Origin: Diacronema lutheri
Taxonomy: Eukaryota; Haptophyta; Pavlovophyceae; Pavlovales; Pavlovaceae
NCBI GenBank assembly: GCA_019448385.1
Contig: JAGTXO010000025.1
Coordinates: forward strand, 1 to 64,000
Length of the DNA stretch: 64,000 nt
Direction of reading: 5' to 3'
The position numbers and the translations under genes were made by a program. Positions 1-9,809 of this stretch are shown piece after piece. Within the stretch, counting starts at the first letter, position 1. Each line of letters opens with the position of its first letter. The notes under the pieces are model-generated. The model was given only the letters and a program-made list of their open reading frames with translations. It did no database searches and was not told where the DNA came from.

Positions 1-706
1 TTATATAGGGCGCGGTCCGGGCTGGTCCGGCCAGTGTAAGGCTGAGAGTACGACCCGGGTCGTACAATCAAGGGTTTTAAAAGCCAGCCAATGAGCGCTC
101 GAGGGGTCGGGGCGAGGCTTATGACGAGCCTAGGACCGAGACACCCTCCTGACCGGCCGATTTGGAGTAGAATTCGGGGTCGAGCGGGCGCGGCGGACGG
201 AGGGCCCGAGCCGGGCCGACGGAGGGTCCGACCCCGGAATGCGGGCGACCGGAAGGGCTTGGGTGATTTACGCCTAGTAGAATAGAATGGCGGATTCCGG
301 GGGGGCTCGCAACTGGCATCGCGCAAGCTGAGGCCCCCTGACTGACCGGACCGCGCCGAGTGCGCGTGCACCCCGTGGAGGGCGCGGCCAGTCGGACACT
401 CTTCGCGACTGAGCTCGCCGCGGCATACCGTGCGCTGCGCCGGCGCGCTACTTGCCGTTGGCCGAGCTGCGGGTGTTGCGCACCGCCGTGCTGGATGCGC
501 CGGTGGCCGGAACCTTGGCGCGCTTTGGCTAAGCGACCTCGGCCTGCACAGACTCGAACGCGTGCGTAAACTCGAGGCGTTGCAGGTGGCGAGCACGTGA
601 GTTCGCGTAGGAGGTCTTGTACTCGGTGGCCTGACTGTCGACCGACGAGAGCTTGGGCGAGTTCGGCGGCACGTTGGCTCACTTGGGCTCGGTGCGCGGC
701 TCTGCC

Positions 707-739
<33 letters not shown>

Positions 740-860
740 CTTCGGACTCGCTGCCCGGCTCTGCCTGTGCGGGCGCGATGCACTCGGACTCGATGCCCGG
801 CTCTGCCTTCGTGGGCGCGGTCGCGGGCACGGGCGCGCCCTCGACCCCGTCGCGGTTGAA
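1..860. other. No gene called; GC-rich left edge
   Basis: Frames are open on both strands, but nothing here can be tied to a known family. The stretch holds an 18-bp perfect palindrome at 48-65 and a run of GCGGGC hexamers near 710-735. After it, about 738-830, comes a degenerate tandem repeat of about 43 bp containing the phrase CCCGGCTCTGCCT. The tandem part lies downstream of the minus-strand coding remnant described next and could be its repeat-rich C-terminal part. Confidence 0.5.
48..65. repeat. 18-bp perfect palindrome
   Basis: GTACGACCCGGGTCGTAC reads identically on both strands. It lies in a short less GC-rich stretch with TATATA at the very left edge of the window and TTTTAAAA about 10 bp further right. 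It could be a dimeric factor site in a promoter, or chance; no gene start next to it can be supported. Confidence 0.5.
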
Positions 861-869
861 GACATCGAA

Positions 870-1677
870 CTCGACGCACACGCCGTGGTCCTTGAAGTCG
901 GTGGCCTCGCTGTCGTTCGCGTAAGCCTCGGGCGAACTCGCAACGAGCGACGACATCTCGGCGTGGAGCCAGCACATCTCATGCTGCACCGCGTGTTCAG
1001 GTTCTCGAGCGCTCCGTTGAAAGAGTCACTCTCACCGAGGCGCTCGCTGCACCACACCAGATAGCCATCGAGCTTGTGAGCGTGCTCGTGCGCCCGTGCG
1101 AGGTCCTTGGAGAGCGCGTCGGCGCGCGCGCACATGCCGTCGCATGACTTGGCCGGTGTCATGCTGTGCTTCCAAGGCCTGGTGCTCGGCGTTGAGCGTG
1201 TCGTGATCCTCGCGAACGAGCTGCAACCAGCTGCAGCAGCCGCGCGACGCCGCTGTCGCCGACGATGCGCTGGAGCATGTGGCCCATGAGGTGTGCGCGG
1301 CACGTGGCGAGCGCCACATTTTTGCGCAGCAGCGCGAGGATCCGGGCGCCGCGGACGAGCCGGCCCATGCACTTGAGCGCGTAGATTCGGCCGCACATGC
1401 ACGCGCCGACGACCGAGTCGGCGGGCCCGCCGTCGAGCCAAAAGTTGGCCTCGGCCGCATCGCGGCGGCGGGCGACGCGCTGAAGGATGCGCACGCGGTA
1501 GTGCCGGTCGACGAGCAGCTCGTCGCCGAAGATCTCGTCGGGCAGCAGCTCGGAGACGTTCTGGGGGTACATGCTGTGCGAGCGTGCACGCGACGAGATC
1601 TCGTCGGGCGTGCCGTCCGTTCGTTCAGAGCAGAGCGCGTCGGACCGGCAGACAGACGATGCAGCGCGCGAAGGCAC
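870..1677 (-). pseudogene. Decayed coding remnant, unknown function
   Basis: The minus strand carries protein-like sequence of ordinary composition, unlike the Arg/Ala-rich noise around it. One stretch contains MYPQNVSELLPDEIFGDE and a Cys/Leu-rich helical segment. Another has alternating Leu/Glu/His of coiled-coil type (ALSKDLARAHEHAHKLDG). These stretches do not share one frame, so this is either a broken gene or one with introns I cannot place. I do not recognise the family. Its position beside mobile DNA suggests a remnant carried by or damaged by insertions, but that is inference. Confidence 0.4.
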
Positions 1678-2000
1678 CTGCGGCGCGCGGCGTGGCCTCG
1701 CGTGCCGTCACGAAGCCGCCTGCGCGCACTGCGGAGGCGGCGAGCGCGACGAGGGCGGGCGCGGACGAGGTGCTGAGCGGCGTCACGTACGCGCCCTCGC
1801 TCGCCGAGCTCGACGCCGCGGCGCTGACGATGCGCGCGGCGTACCACACCGACCGCCCCTGAGACGATGCGCGGCGCCCGCGGAGGACTGGTCCGTTGGC
1901 GCGCAAACCGTGGGCGAAAGGGCGCGAAGCCAACGGCCGTCCGCGCACGTTCAAACGCGCGCATACGGGTGGCATCCTCCCACCTTCGGCGCCGCTTTCC

Positions 2001-2293
2001 AAAAGGGTGTAGGGTGTAGGGTGTAGGATGCAAAACAAGCCCTCCCCACATTTGGGCCCGACGTCATTCCTTCTTCGAAGCCGTGACGTTACTCACATAC
2101 GAGTACCTTTACTTAGTGTAGGATGTATCTATTCTCTAGGTATTTGCATAGTGTAGGGTGTAGGATAAGTACGGTCATGAAAGTCCCATAGGGGGGAGAA
2201 GGAATGACGCTGTGACGAAAGAAGGGATGACGTCGGGCCCAAATGTGGGGAGGGCTTGTTTTGCATCCTACACCCTACACCCTACACCCTTTT
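2001..2293. mobile_element. MITE-like element, copy A, telomere-like TIRs
   Basis: A 293-bp non-coding element with terminal inverted repeats of about 75 bp. Each end begins AAAAGGG, followed by three GTGTAGG/TGTAGGG heptamers, then a unique stretch that includes CTCCCCACATTTGGGCCC and CGTCATTCCTTC. The interior is AT-richer than its surroundings and holds another heptamer pair near 2149-2165. No protein is encoded, so it would depend on a transposase elsewhere. The ends resemble plant-type telomere repeats but diverge from TTTAGGG. Flanking CTTTC and GAAAG continue the inverted repeat imperfectly, so the true boundary and target duplication are uncertain. Confidence 0.8.
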
Positions 2294-2552
2294 AGAAAGC
2301 GGCGGCGCCTCGGAGCATGGCGGCTCGACAGCATGGCGCCTCGACAGCATGGCGTCGTCCAGCGTGGCGTCCAGGATGGCGACTGCGCCCGGGCCGTGAC
2401 GCCGCGACGTCGTTCGGCTGCGTCACGGAGGAGCGCCATCCGTGCGCCACGGAGGAGCGGCAGGACCACGACGCGGCGTGACGCTGGACGACGCCATGCT
2501 GTATAGGCGCCATGCTGTCGAGCCGCCATGCTCTGAGGCGCCGCCGCTTTTC
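2294..2552. repeat. Inverted-repeat spacer between the two MITE copies
   Basis: The first 75 bp or so, which contain repeats of GACAGCATGGCG, recur in reverse complement at the right end (about 2480-2552, ending CGCCGCCGCTTTTC). The two MITE copies are themselves inverted, so the whole 2,001-2,844 segment can fold into one very long hairpin. The middle of the spacer also has short inverted pieces (GGAGGAGCG..CGCCATCCGTGCGCCACGG). No coding content is seen. Confidence 0.75.
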
Positions 2553-2844
2553 AAAAGGGTGTAGGGTGTAGGGTGTAGGATGCAAAACAAGCCCTCCCCA
2601 CATCTGGGCCCGACGTCATTCCTTCTTTCGTCACAGCGTCATTCCTTCACTCCCTGTAGGACTTTCGTAACCGTACGTATCCTACACCCTACACTATGCA
2701 AATACTTAGAGAATAGATACATCCTACACTAAGTAAAAGTACTCGTATGTGAGTAACGTCACGGCTTCGAAGAAGGAATGACGTCGGGCCCAAATGTGGG
2801 GAGGGCTTGTTTTGCATCCTACACCCTACACCCTACACCCTTTT
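2553..2844. mobile_element. MITE-like element, copy B, inverted relative to A
   Basis: Same element as copy A in the opposite orientation: the interior reads as the reverse complement with few differences, and both ends carry the AAAAGGG plus TGTAGGG heptamer pattern. In this copy the inverted repeat continues outward on both sides through CGCCGCCGCTTT and CATGCTCTGAGGCG, to about 2522 and 2875. The full element may therefore be larger than the 292-bp core. The near identity of the copies points to a recent duplication or to conversion between arms. Confidence 0.8.
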
Positions 2845-2954
2845 AGAAAGCGGCGGCGCCTCAGAGCATGGCGCCCGCCCGCTCGAGCCGGACCTCCGCG
2901 CAGCCGGACTCGCCCCGCCCCGGGCTGCTCTGGCTGGGCGACGTCGTGCGCGCC

Positions 2955-3253
2955 TCAGAACGCCGCGCTCGCCACGCGCACGTAGCCCTCGTCCGGGTCC
3001 GGCTCGGGCGCCGCGTCGCGCACCGAGCGCGACGCGGCCTCGACGCCCGGCGTTTCGGCACGCGAGGCGACGGATGCCTCGTCCGGCCGGCCCCACGGCA
3101 GCTGCAGCTCGAGCTGGCGCTGGATGATGCGCGGCGTCGCCACGCGCCCGTGCTGCACCTCGCGACGTCGCGCGCGCACGTAGAGCACGATCGCCACCGA
3201 GCCGCTGAGGCCCATCATCGCGCCGAGCAGCACCGAGATTGTGGTCTCATTGT
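2955..3253 (-). CDS. 3' exon of a single-pass membrane protein (partial)
   Basis: About 99 codons ending in TGA. They begin with an extracellular-looking NETTIS, then a clear hydrophobic span (VLLGAMMGLSGSVAIVLYVR), then a basic stop-transfer RARRR and an acidic tail ending GYVRVASAAF. The likely acceptor is CAG just upstream (minus strand, about 3254-3256), preceded by a pyrimidine-rich stretch, so this is a last exon. The 5' exons should lie at higher coordinates, but from 3431 on the plus strand begins the helicase-bearing element. The gene is therefore either cut by the insertion or has distant exons beyond it. The family is not recognised. Confidence 0.5.
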
Positions 3254-3430
3254 CTGCTTGGGCGCGAACGGAAAACGCGCGAAGGGTGGCGACGAAGATC
3301 GTTGGGTTGGGTTGGGCCACCGGCTCCCGAGGATTGCTTGTGGCGCTCGACTGACCGTTGGCCCAGCTTTTTTTTTTCTCGAACCTACTGTGGAGCCCGC
3401 CTGCAGCGTGATCTCCCGCGCACAACGACC

Positions 3431-5930
3431 ATGGCCGCCATCGACCTGCGCGCCTTCGACGCGGCGCTCGTCAACTGCGAGATCGTGAGCACGCGGCCGG
3501 TCAAGCCGAGCGAGCAGGCGCGCACGGTCGACAAGCTGAGCTACGGGCCGTCGCGCCGCGCGCTCGCCTTCGTCTCGCCGCCCTGCGTCGTCGACTGGCC
3601 CGAGCTCACGGGCGACGGCAACTTTGGCACCATGTACGGGCCGACGGACGTCGACAAGGCGGCGTACACGGCCGGCGTGACCGACAAGGAGCTGCCGATT
3701 GAAGGCGCGCCGCTCGCGCAGATGGACGCCTACTTTGGCGCCCTGCGCGCCATCGACGATCAGCGCGTCGAGACGGTGCACGCGCGCCAGAAGGAGCTGC
3801 TCAACACGCGCGGCCTCTCGAAGGAGGAGGTGCGCGGCAAGCTCTCGCCCGCCGTCAAGCCCAAGTACGAGGACGACACGCTCGCGCACACGCGGCTGAA
3901 CATGTCGACGCGCACGTTCACGTGGGCGGGCTCCGAGCGCGTCGTGCCGCTCGTCGACGCGCGGCGCGAACCGGTCGACGAGATCCGGCACGAGGACGTC
4001 TGCGCCATCGCCACGCAGCTCGACCGCGTCTACACGGGGCTCACGGGCTCGATGTTTGGCACCAAGTGGAACGTGTGCGGGGTCATGCTCCTGAAGCGCG
4101 CCGAGCAGCGGCCGCAGCCCGGCTCGGACGCCTTCGCCTCGTACGGCGTGCCCGCCTGGGCCGACACGTTCGACTCCACGGGGCTGTACGTGCCCGACGA
4201 GCGCGAGCGCGCGGCGGCGCTCGCGGCGGTGGCCGGTCTGCGCACGGCGCGCGCGCCGGCCGGGCCGGGCGGGCGCGAGCTCGCGCGCGCGCAGGGCTAC
4301 CATCGCGCCGAGCGGGCTGCGAGCGCGGCGGCGGCGCGCGCGGCGATGGCCGAGGGCGGCCAGCAGTGCGCGCTCCACGGCGCGGTCGTCAAATCGGCGC
4401 TGCGCGGCGTGGGCAACCGGCTGCATCTTTGCGACGCGCCGGGCGGAACGGGCAAGACGTTCGTCGAGCGCGCCATTATCGCCGCCGTGCGCGCGGATGG
4501 GCACGCGGTCGTCGTGGGCGCGTCCTCGGGCGTCGCCGCCACGCTGCTGCCCGACGGCCGCACCTTCCACTTGACCTTCAAGGTGCCCGGCGGTGCCGAC
4601 TCCGACGGGCAAGCCGTTCAATGGCGTGCCGCGCTCCGAGCGCGGGCGCTCCCTGGCCGCCGCGGCGGCTGGTCGTGTGGGACGAGGCGCCGATGCAGAC
4701 GCGGTGCCACCTCGACTCGCCTGATCGGTGTTTGCGCGACGTGACGGGCGTCGACGAGCGCTTCGGCGGCGAGACGCTGCTGCTCGCCGGCGACTTTCGC
4801 CAGTGCTTGCCGGTGGTGCGGCGCGGCTCGCGCGCGCAGATCGTGCGCTCCTGCCTCAAGTACTCGGCGCCGTGGCAGCACGATCGGCAGCACGCCTTGG
4901 TCGAGAACGTTCGCGCCTCGAGCGCGGCGCGCGACACGGGCGACGCGCTCGGCGCGGGCGAGTGGGCGGAGCTGCTGCGCAGCCCCGGCGACGGCGCCGT
5001 TCCCGCGGCGGTGCCGGCGGCCGGGGCCATGCCCGGCGCATTCCCGCTCGATCCCGTGCAGCTGCCCGAGGCCGTCGGCGGCGTCCCCATCCGCGTGGGC
5101 TCGGCCTACCCGACGGAGCTCGTGACGACTTTGTCCACGGCGCGACGTGTTGGACCGACGACGGCTCGCTGTGCGACCGCGCGGTGCTCTGCGCCAAGCA
5201 GACGGACGTGGCGCGGATCAACTGGCTGGCGATCGGCCGCTTCCCGGGCGCGGCGGCGAGGTGCGCGTCGGCGGACGAGCTGGCGCGACGACGGGGCGGG
5301 CAAGCAGATTGCGCGGGCGTCGGTCGAATTCCTCGACTCGCTCGAGCACGCGCAGATGCCGCACCGCGTCCTCGACCTGAAGCCCGGGATGGTGGTGATG
5401 CTGCCGCGCAACCTCTCGCCCGGCGAGGGGCTGTGCGGCGGCACGCGGCTGATCGTGCGCGGCGTGCGCGCCGGCGGCCGGCTGCTCGAGTGCGCACGCC
5501 CCGGCGCGGCCGCCGGGCGCGACAGCACCGTGCTCGTCGCGCGTGTCGACCACCACTCGCCCGACGACGGCACGTTCGCGCTTGTGCGGATGCGCCGCCA
5601 GTTCCCCGGTGCGGCCGGCGTAACGAGGCGCAGGGGCAAGCGCTCGGGTGCGCGGGCGTGTGGCTCGCCGAGCCGTGCTTCACGCACGGCCAGCTCCACG
5701 TGGCCGCTTCGCGCGTCGGGCACACGTCGCGCGTCCGCTTTGCGCTCGGCCCGGACCTCGTGACGCGCAGCGTCGTCTTCAAAGAGGTGCTCCGCGCGGT
5801 CAGCGGTGGCGAGGCGGCGGCGGCGGCGCTCGCCGCGGCCGCCGTCGCCGCCGCGCGCGAATGCGCGGCGGCGGCGCGCGGTGGCGGCGGGCGCGGACGG
5901 CGCGCGCGGCGCCGGCGGCGGGCGGCGCGC
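3431..5930 (+). pseudogene. ssDNA-binding-like / Pif1 helicase gene, broken
   Basis: The first 240 or so codons from ATG 3431 resemble the OB-fold ssDNA-binding proteins of large DNA elements (SPPCVVDWPELTGDGNFGTM early, TGSMFGTKWNVCGVML late). The rest has Pif1/RecD-like helicase motifs in order: Walker A DAPGGTGKT (about 4,430), WDEAPM (about 4,680), AGDFRQCLPVV (about 4,790), a GMVVMLPRNL/GTRL block (about 5,390-5,450), NEAQGQ and FTHGQLHVAASR (about 5,620-5,720). The closing pattern is the one used by Helitron and viral Pif1 enzymes. The motifs are spread over different frames with roughly four changes, so the gene as it stands looks broken, unless some changes are introns. Start and end are approximate. 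Confidence 0.75.
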
Positions 5931-7332
5931 TGGCGGCGGGCGCGCCGCCGGCGCGCGGTGCTGGCCAGCACCCGCCGGCGCGACGCCCGCCGCGCCGCTC
6001 GCGCCGACGCGCAGCCGTCGGGTGCTCGCCAGCACCGCGCGCCGCGCGACCGGCCCGCGTACCTGCGCGCCCTTCTAGGGCGCGCAGGGCGGCGCCAATG
6101 CGGCCGGCGCGCAGGGGCCTCACGCTGGCGCGCTGCCCGCCGCCGCGTGGGTCGCCGCTGCGCGCGTGCCGTCGGCGCTGCCGCCGCCCGGCGTCGCGCT
6201 CGCGCCGCAGCCGCAGCCGCCGCCGCCGCCGTCGCCGCCGCCTGCCGCCTGCCGGCAAGCTGGGCAAGTGCGCAGCGGCGGCGACGGCGGTGCGCGACCC
6301 GGCGAGCAGGCGGCGCGCCGCCGAGCCGGGGGCGGGCTCCGTGGGCGACGAGGCTCGCCCGCCACTCGCACTACTCGCGCGCCAAGTGCGCACAACGCGC
6401 CCCCCCCCCCCCCCCCACCCCACCCCCCGATGAATTTAATGCTCATACCATGGCGTCGCGCCACGGCAGTACGCCCGTGGCCCCGGCGGCCAGCCTCGCG
6501 CCGCTACGCCGTGTCGTCGCGGCCGGCGCACACAGCGAACTGTGTTTCCGCGGCACATGCCCGGCTGCTCGCGCGCTGCAAGCTTGCCGAACTGCTCGCG
6601 CTGGAATGGCGCGTTGCGGGCGTGCCCGCGCACCGCGCGTGTGCCATGCGCGTTCCGGGAGCGCCGCGCCGCGCGCCAAAGCGGCGCGCGGCGGACGTGC
6701 GGCCTCGGGCCGAAGAGGGGCCGGCGCGACCGGCCGCGAGGCGGGCGCAGACGCTCGGCGTGCCGGTCGATGCGTCGTCCAAATCCGCGTCGGGCGGATG
6801 CGCGCCTGGGCCGGCGCTGCGTGCAGTCGGCGGGGCCCGGCCACGCGCTCGGGCGTAACGTTCGCGCCTGTTCGGCCGAGGCGCACTCGCCGTCCCCTCG
6901 CGCCGGCAACGTGCGTGCGGGCCAGCACGCAGGCAGCGTACGATGCCACGGCAGCGGCGAGCGCGTCCCCGCCGGTGTGCCGCTCGGCGCCCCGTCACGC
7001 GCAACGTGCGCGCCGCCCGCTGCATGCGCACGCATACGCGCGCTGGCAGCGTGCGCAAAATTGCCCGGGCAAGATCGTCCCGCGCTCGCGCCGCCGACGC
7101 ATCATTCCATGTGTCCGTTTCGGCATCTGCCACCATCCACCAGCCCTCGAAAGCCGGCTTGCGCGTGGGCGCCCGTCCGGTGCGAGAAGCGGCTCGCGTC
7201 CTCGCGCGGGGCGCCTCCGCGCCAGGCGCCCGGCGCGCGCTCGTCTTGCCGCGCCACCACGCTGATCTGCGCCCAACCCTCGCTCGCCAATTCCCCCGTC
7301 GTCCCTGCTGCGCAGCCCGCAACAGCGCGCGC
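5931..7332. other. No gene called; low-complexity GC stretch with a C17 run
   Basis: After the helicase the sequence becomes repetitive GCC/GCG that translates to Ala/Arg/Pro in every frame. A run of 17 C at 6400-6416 is followed by two more C blocks, resembling the poly-C runs seen in introns of this genome. A short less GC-rich patch (GATGAATTTAATGCTCATACC) follows it. I see no domain in either strand. The right end may be the promoter and 5' leader of the USP gene. Confidence 0.5.
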
Positions 7333-9000
7333 ATGGCGCGTGCACGGCGCGGCGCCTTGAGCAAGTTTTACGTCGTCGGTCGGCAGCCTGTGGAAGACGC
7401 GTTTGACGGCCCGATGTGGCCGGTGAGAGTGCCCGGCGTGCCGCGTGGTGAGCGCCTGCACGGCTTGCCGGGCTCGGCGCGCGCCCAGCCAGCCTCCCTC
7501 CATCCCGCCGCAAACCGTGCGTGCGCACCCCGCACACCCGGCGCTGCGCGGCGCGGCGCAGGCGCGAAAAACGAGGGCAGCGCGTGCTACACGACCGTCC
7601 TTATGCAATCGCTCTTCGCCCTGAACATGCTCCGTGCGATGCTTCGCTCCGCTTCGCGCCGTGCCAACAGCGTCGAGAGGGCGCGTTTTCGGGACTTTGG
7701 CACGCTGATCGAGGACACCAGGGCGCCGACACGGCTGTGTCTTGTGTCCGTCATCGACGTCATCTCGGGCCGTGGCGCGCGAAGGACGCCGCAGGATGCC
7801 GCTGAGTTCTTCCGGTTGCTGCTCGGCCGAGTGCCCGGGCTCGCTGCGGCCTTTGAAGCCGACACACGCGTCGGGCCAGTGCTCGAGCAGATCGCCGTGC
7901 CTTCAGAGGCCGGCGAGGGCATCGCCGTACTCGTCAGCGTCGGCGGCGATGCGGCGCGCGCGCTTGCACACGCTCTGGGGGGCGCCGCTGGGCCGCCGCG
8001 GGATCGCCACACGAACGCGGGCCACTCGGGCGTGCTCACGCCAGCCAGCATTGCTGTCGAGGCGCCGCGCACGACGCGCGGCAATGGCTCGCAGTGCAAG
8101 AACAACCGCGCGCTCGTGTGCGCGCCGCGGCTGCTGCTCGGCGGGCGCGACCACCTCCCCGTCGCCGGCGTGGTGCACGTGGGCGAGGGGCCGATGAGCG
8201 GGCACCTTGTCGCCATCGTGCTCCGCAACGAGGCTTGGTTTCCGTGCGACGACTACAACGTGCGGCGGCGCGCACGGTCGCTCGGTGCCGCGACCGGCGG
8301 TCGAGCGCAGCCGCGACCGCCCCGTCCTCCCGCGCGGCACGCGCGCGTGGCCTGAAAGCTCGCGCGCGCGCCTGCCGCACGCACGCGCGTTGCCCGCGCA
8401 GATCTACAACGTGCCTGAGTCCGACGCGCTGGCGTGGGCAAGTGGTGCGAGCATGCTCGTTCACAGCCGGCTCGACGTGGAGCCGTTGGACCCGGCGCTG
8501 GGCTCAGCGTCACCGCCGTCGGCCGCATCGCCTGCGTGGCCGAGCTCGGAGCCCGACGCGCCGACCTTGCCGGCAGCCTGGCCGCGGGTGCGGCAGATGG
8601 CAGCGGTGCCAACAGATGCGACGATCGGCATCGCGGAGACGGCTGCAGACATCTCTACGGCGGCGATCGGCCCAGCTGCGTGCGAGGCCCGCCAAGTTGT
8701 CTCCGTGACGCGCGCATTGCCAACAGCGGTGAGTGCGTCCTCGTCTCCGGCGGCCGCTGTGCCCCCCCCCCCCCCCCCCCCCCACACACACACACAACTC
8801 TCCCTACCTTCTTCCTCCTTTCGCACCTCGCACGCGCACGCCGTCCGCTGTCCGCTGTCCGCGGCCCAAATTGCCTTGCGGAAGCCGAGCAGGCAGAGCC
8901 CTGCTTGGATGGCTCCAGCGCGCATCTTGTGGATGGCGACGCTGTGGGCGAGCACGGACGCTCAAATGTGACCAGTGGCGCGCACGTGCACGTGCGCTAA
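7333..9000 (+). CDS. USP-type (peptidase C19) deubiquitinase-like protease
   Basis: Three exons, 7333-8259, 8402-8728 and 8893-9000, give about 453 aa. Both introns are GT-AG and phase 0. The Cys box is NEGSACYTTVLMQSLF (nucleophile Cys at about 7,585). The His box is SGHLVAIVLRNEAWFPCDDYN, and across intron 1 the family's C-terminal signature follows as VPESDALAWASGASMLVHSR. This is the ubiquitin-specific protease fold in compact form, much smaller than typical host USPs. Intron 2 contains 22 consecutive C and a CA repeat before its acceptor. It lies between the broken helicase and the Ulp1/Fanzor frame, which suggests it belongs to the element. It would cleave ubiquitin or a related modifier, or process the element's own proteins. 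The start is uncertain; the frame is also open upstream. Confidence 0.75.
8260..8401 (+). other. Intron 1 of the USP-type gene
   Basis: GTGCGGCGG...CGCGCAG, 142 bp. The USP C-terminal block changes frame exactly across it: it joins DDYN to IYNVPES, phase 0 on both sides. It includes an in-frame TGA, so it must be spliced out for the box to be complete. Confidence 0.8.
8729..8892 (+). other. Intron 2 of the USP-type gene, with C22 tract
   Basis: Donor GTGAGTGCG, acceptor GCCGAGCAG, 164 bp, phase 0. Inside is C22 at 8762-8783, followed by CACACACACACA and a T/C-rich stretch (ACTCTCCCTACCTTCTTCCT), a long polypyrimidine tract in front of the acceptor. Confidence 0.75.
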
Positions 9001-9777
9001 CTGGACGTCGAGCGTGTGCGCCTTGTCCGCACGTGTGCACTCACGTGCGTCTGCGGCGATCTGCCCGGCGTAGTAGTCCGCGCGCGCGGGAGCCGCGTCG
9101 GCAGTAGGAGCAGGATAACGTACTTGCGCCTGACGAGGACGGCGAGAAGTGCGGCTTTTCGCTCGGGGTCTACCATGCCGCCGAGGTTGGCGCTGGCGCG
9201 CGTGAGGCAGTCGGAGCGCGCTGGGCCCGGGTTGAAGGCCTCACCCCGGGGGACGGGAGGATTCAAGGCGCCGAGCCGCTGCGGGTGCGGCGGGAGGCCC
9301 CGGGCGGGTGTGCTAATGCGGCTCGATGGCCGCCTGCCGGGGGGGGGGGGGGGGGGAGGGGGGGGGGGGGGGGGGCGTTGGGCCGCCCGCGGAAACGGAG
9401 GTGAGCGTGTGGGAGCGGCGCGCGTCGGCGCGCGCGGCTGGCGTGCAGCACGGATAAGTCTTGTGTGGACTTCGCGGGGCGGATCCCGGTGCAGGGATTG
9501 CCGACGTAGGCCGCGAGCGCGAGCAGGGCGGGGATGAAGACGGATGATGGGGTTGGGGCCAAGGCCGCCGCACCCGCAGCTATCACGGTGGCAGCGACCG
9601 CCACGGTCAGTGCGAGGCTCGCGTGGCCGCTGCGCGGGCAGCTCGCCCGCCAGGTCCAGGAGGGCCGGCCTGCGGCCTCAGTGCCCAGCGTTGGGCATGT
9701 CAGCGTCTGCGTCTGCGGGCCCGCCACTGCGATGGCGCATTGAGCCTGGCGCACCAAAACGCAATCGGTCCGCCGAT

Positions 9778-9809
<32 letters not shown>

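Noticed and set aside
710-850. CRISPR-like short repeats
   Set aside because: They are adjacent degenerate tandem repeats without unique spacers, in a eukaryotic setting.
2001-2844. TGTAGGG heptamers as a true telomere
   Set aside because: Only three to four units at each element end, in both orientations and inside unique DNA; they are element ends, not a chromosome end.
3431-5930. Helitron identity from the Pif1 helicase
   Set aside because: No HUH Rep domain or Helitron-type end was found, and Pif1 also occurs in other large elements and viruses.
7423-7561. Additional intron near the start of the USP gene (GTGAGAGTG..GCGCAG)
   Set aside because: The splice phases do not agree and the frame is open without it.
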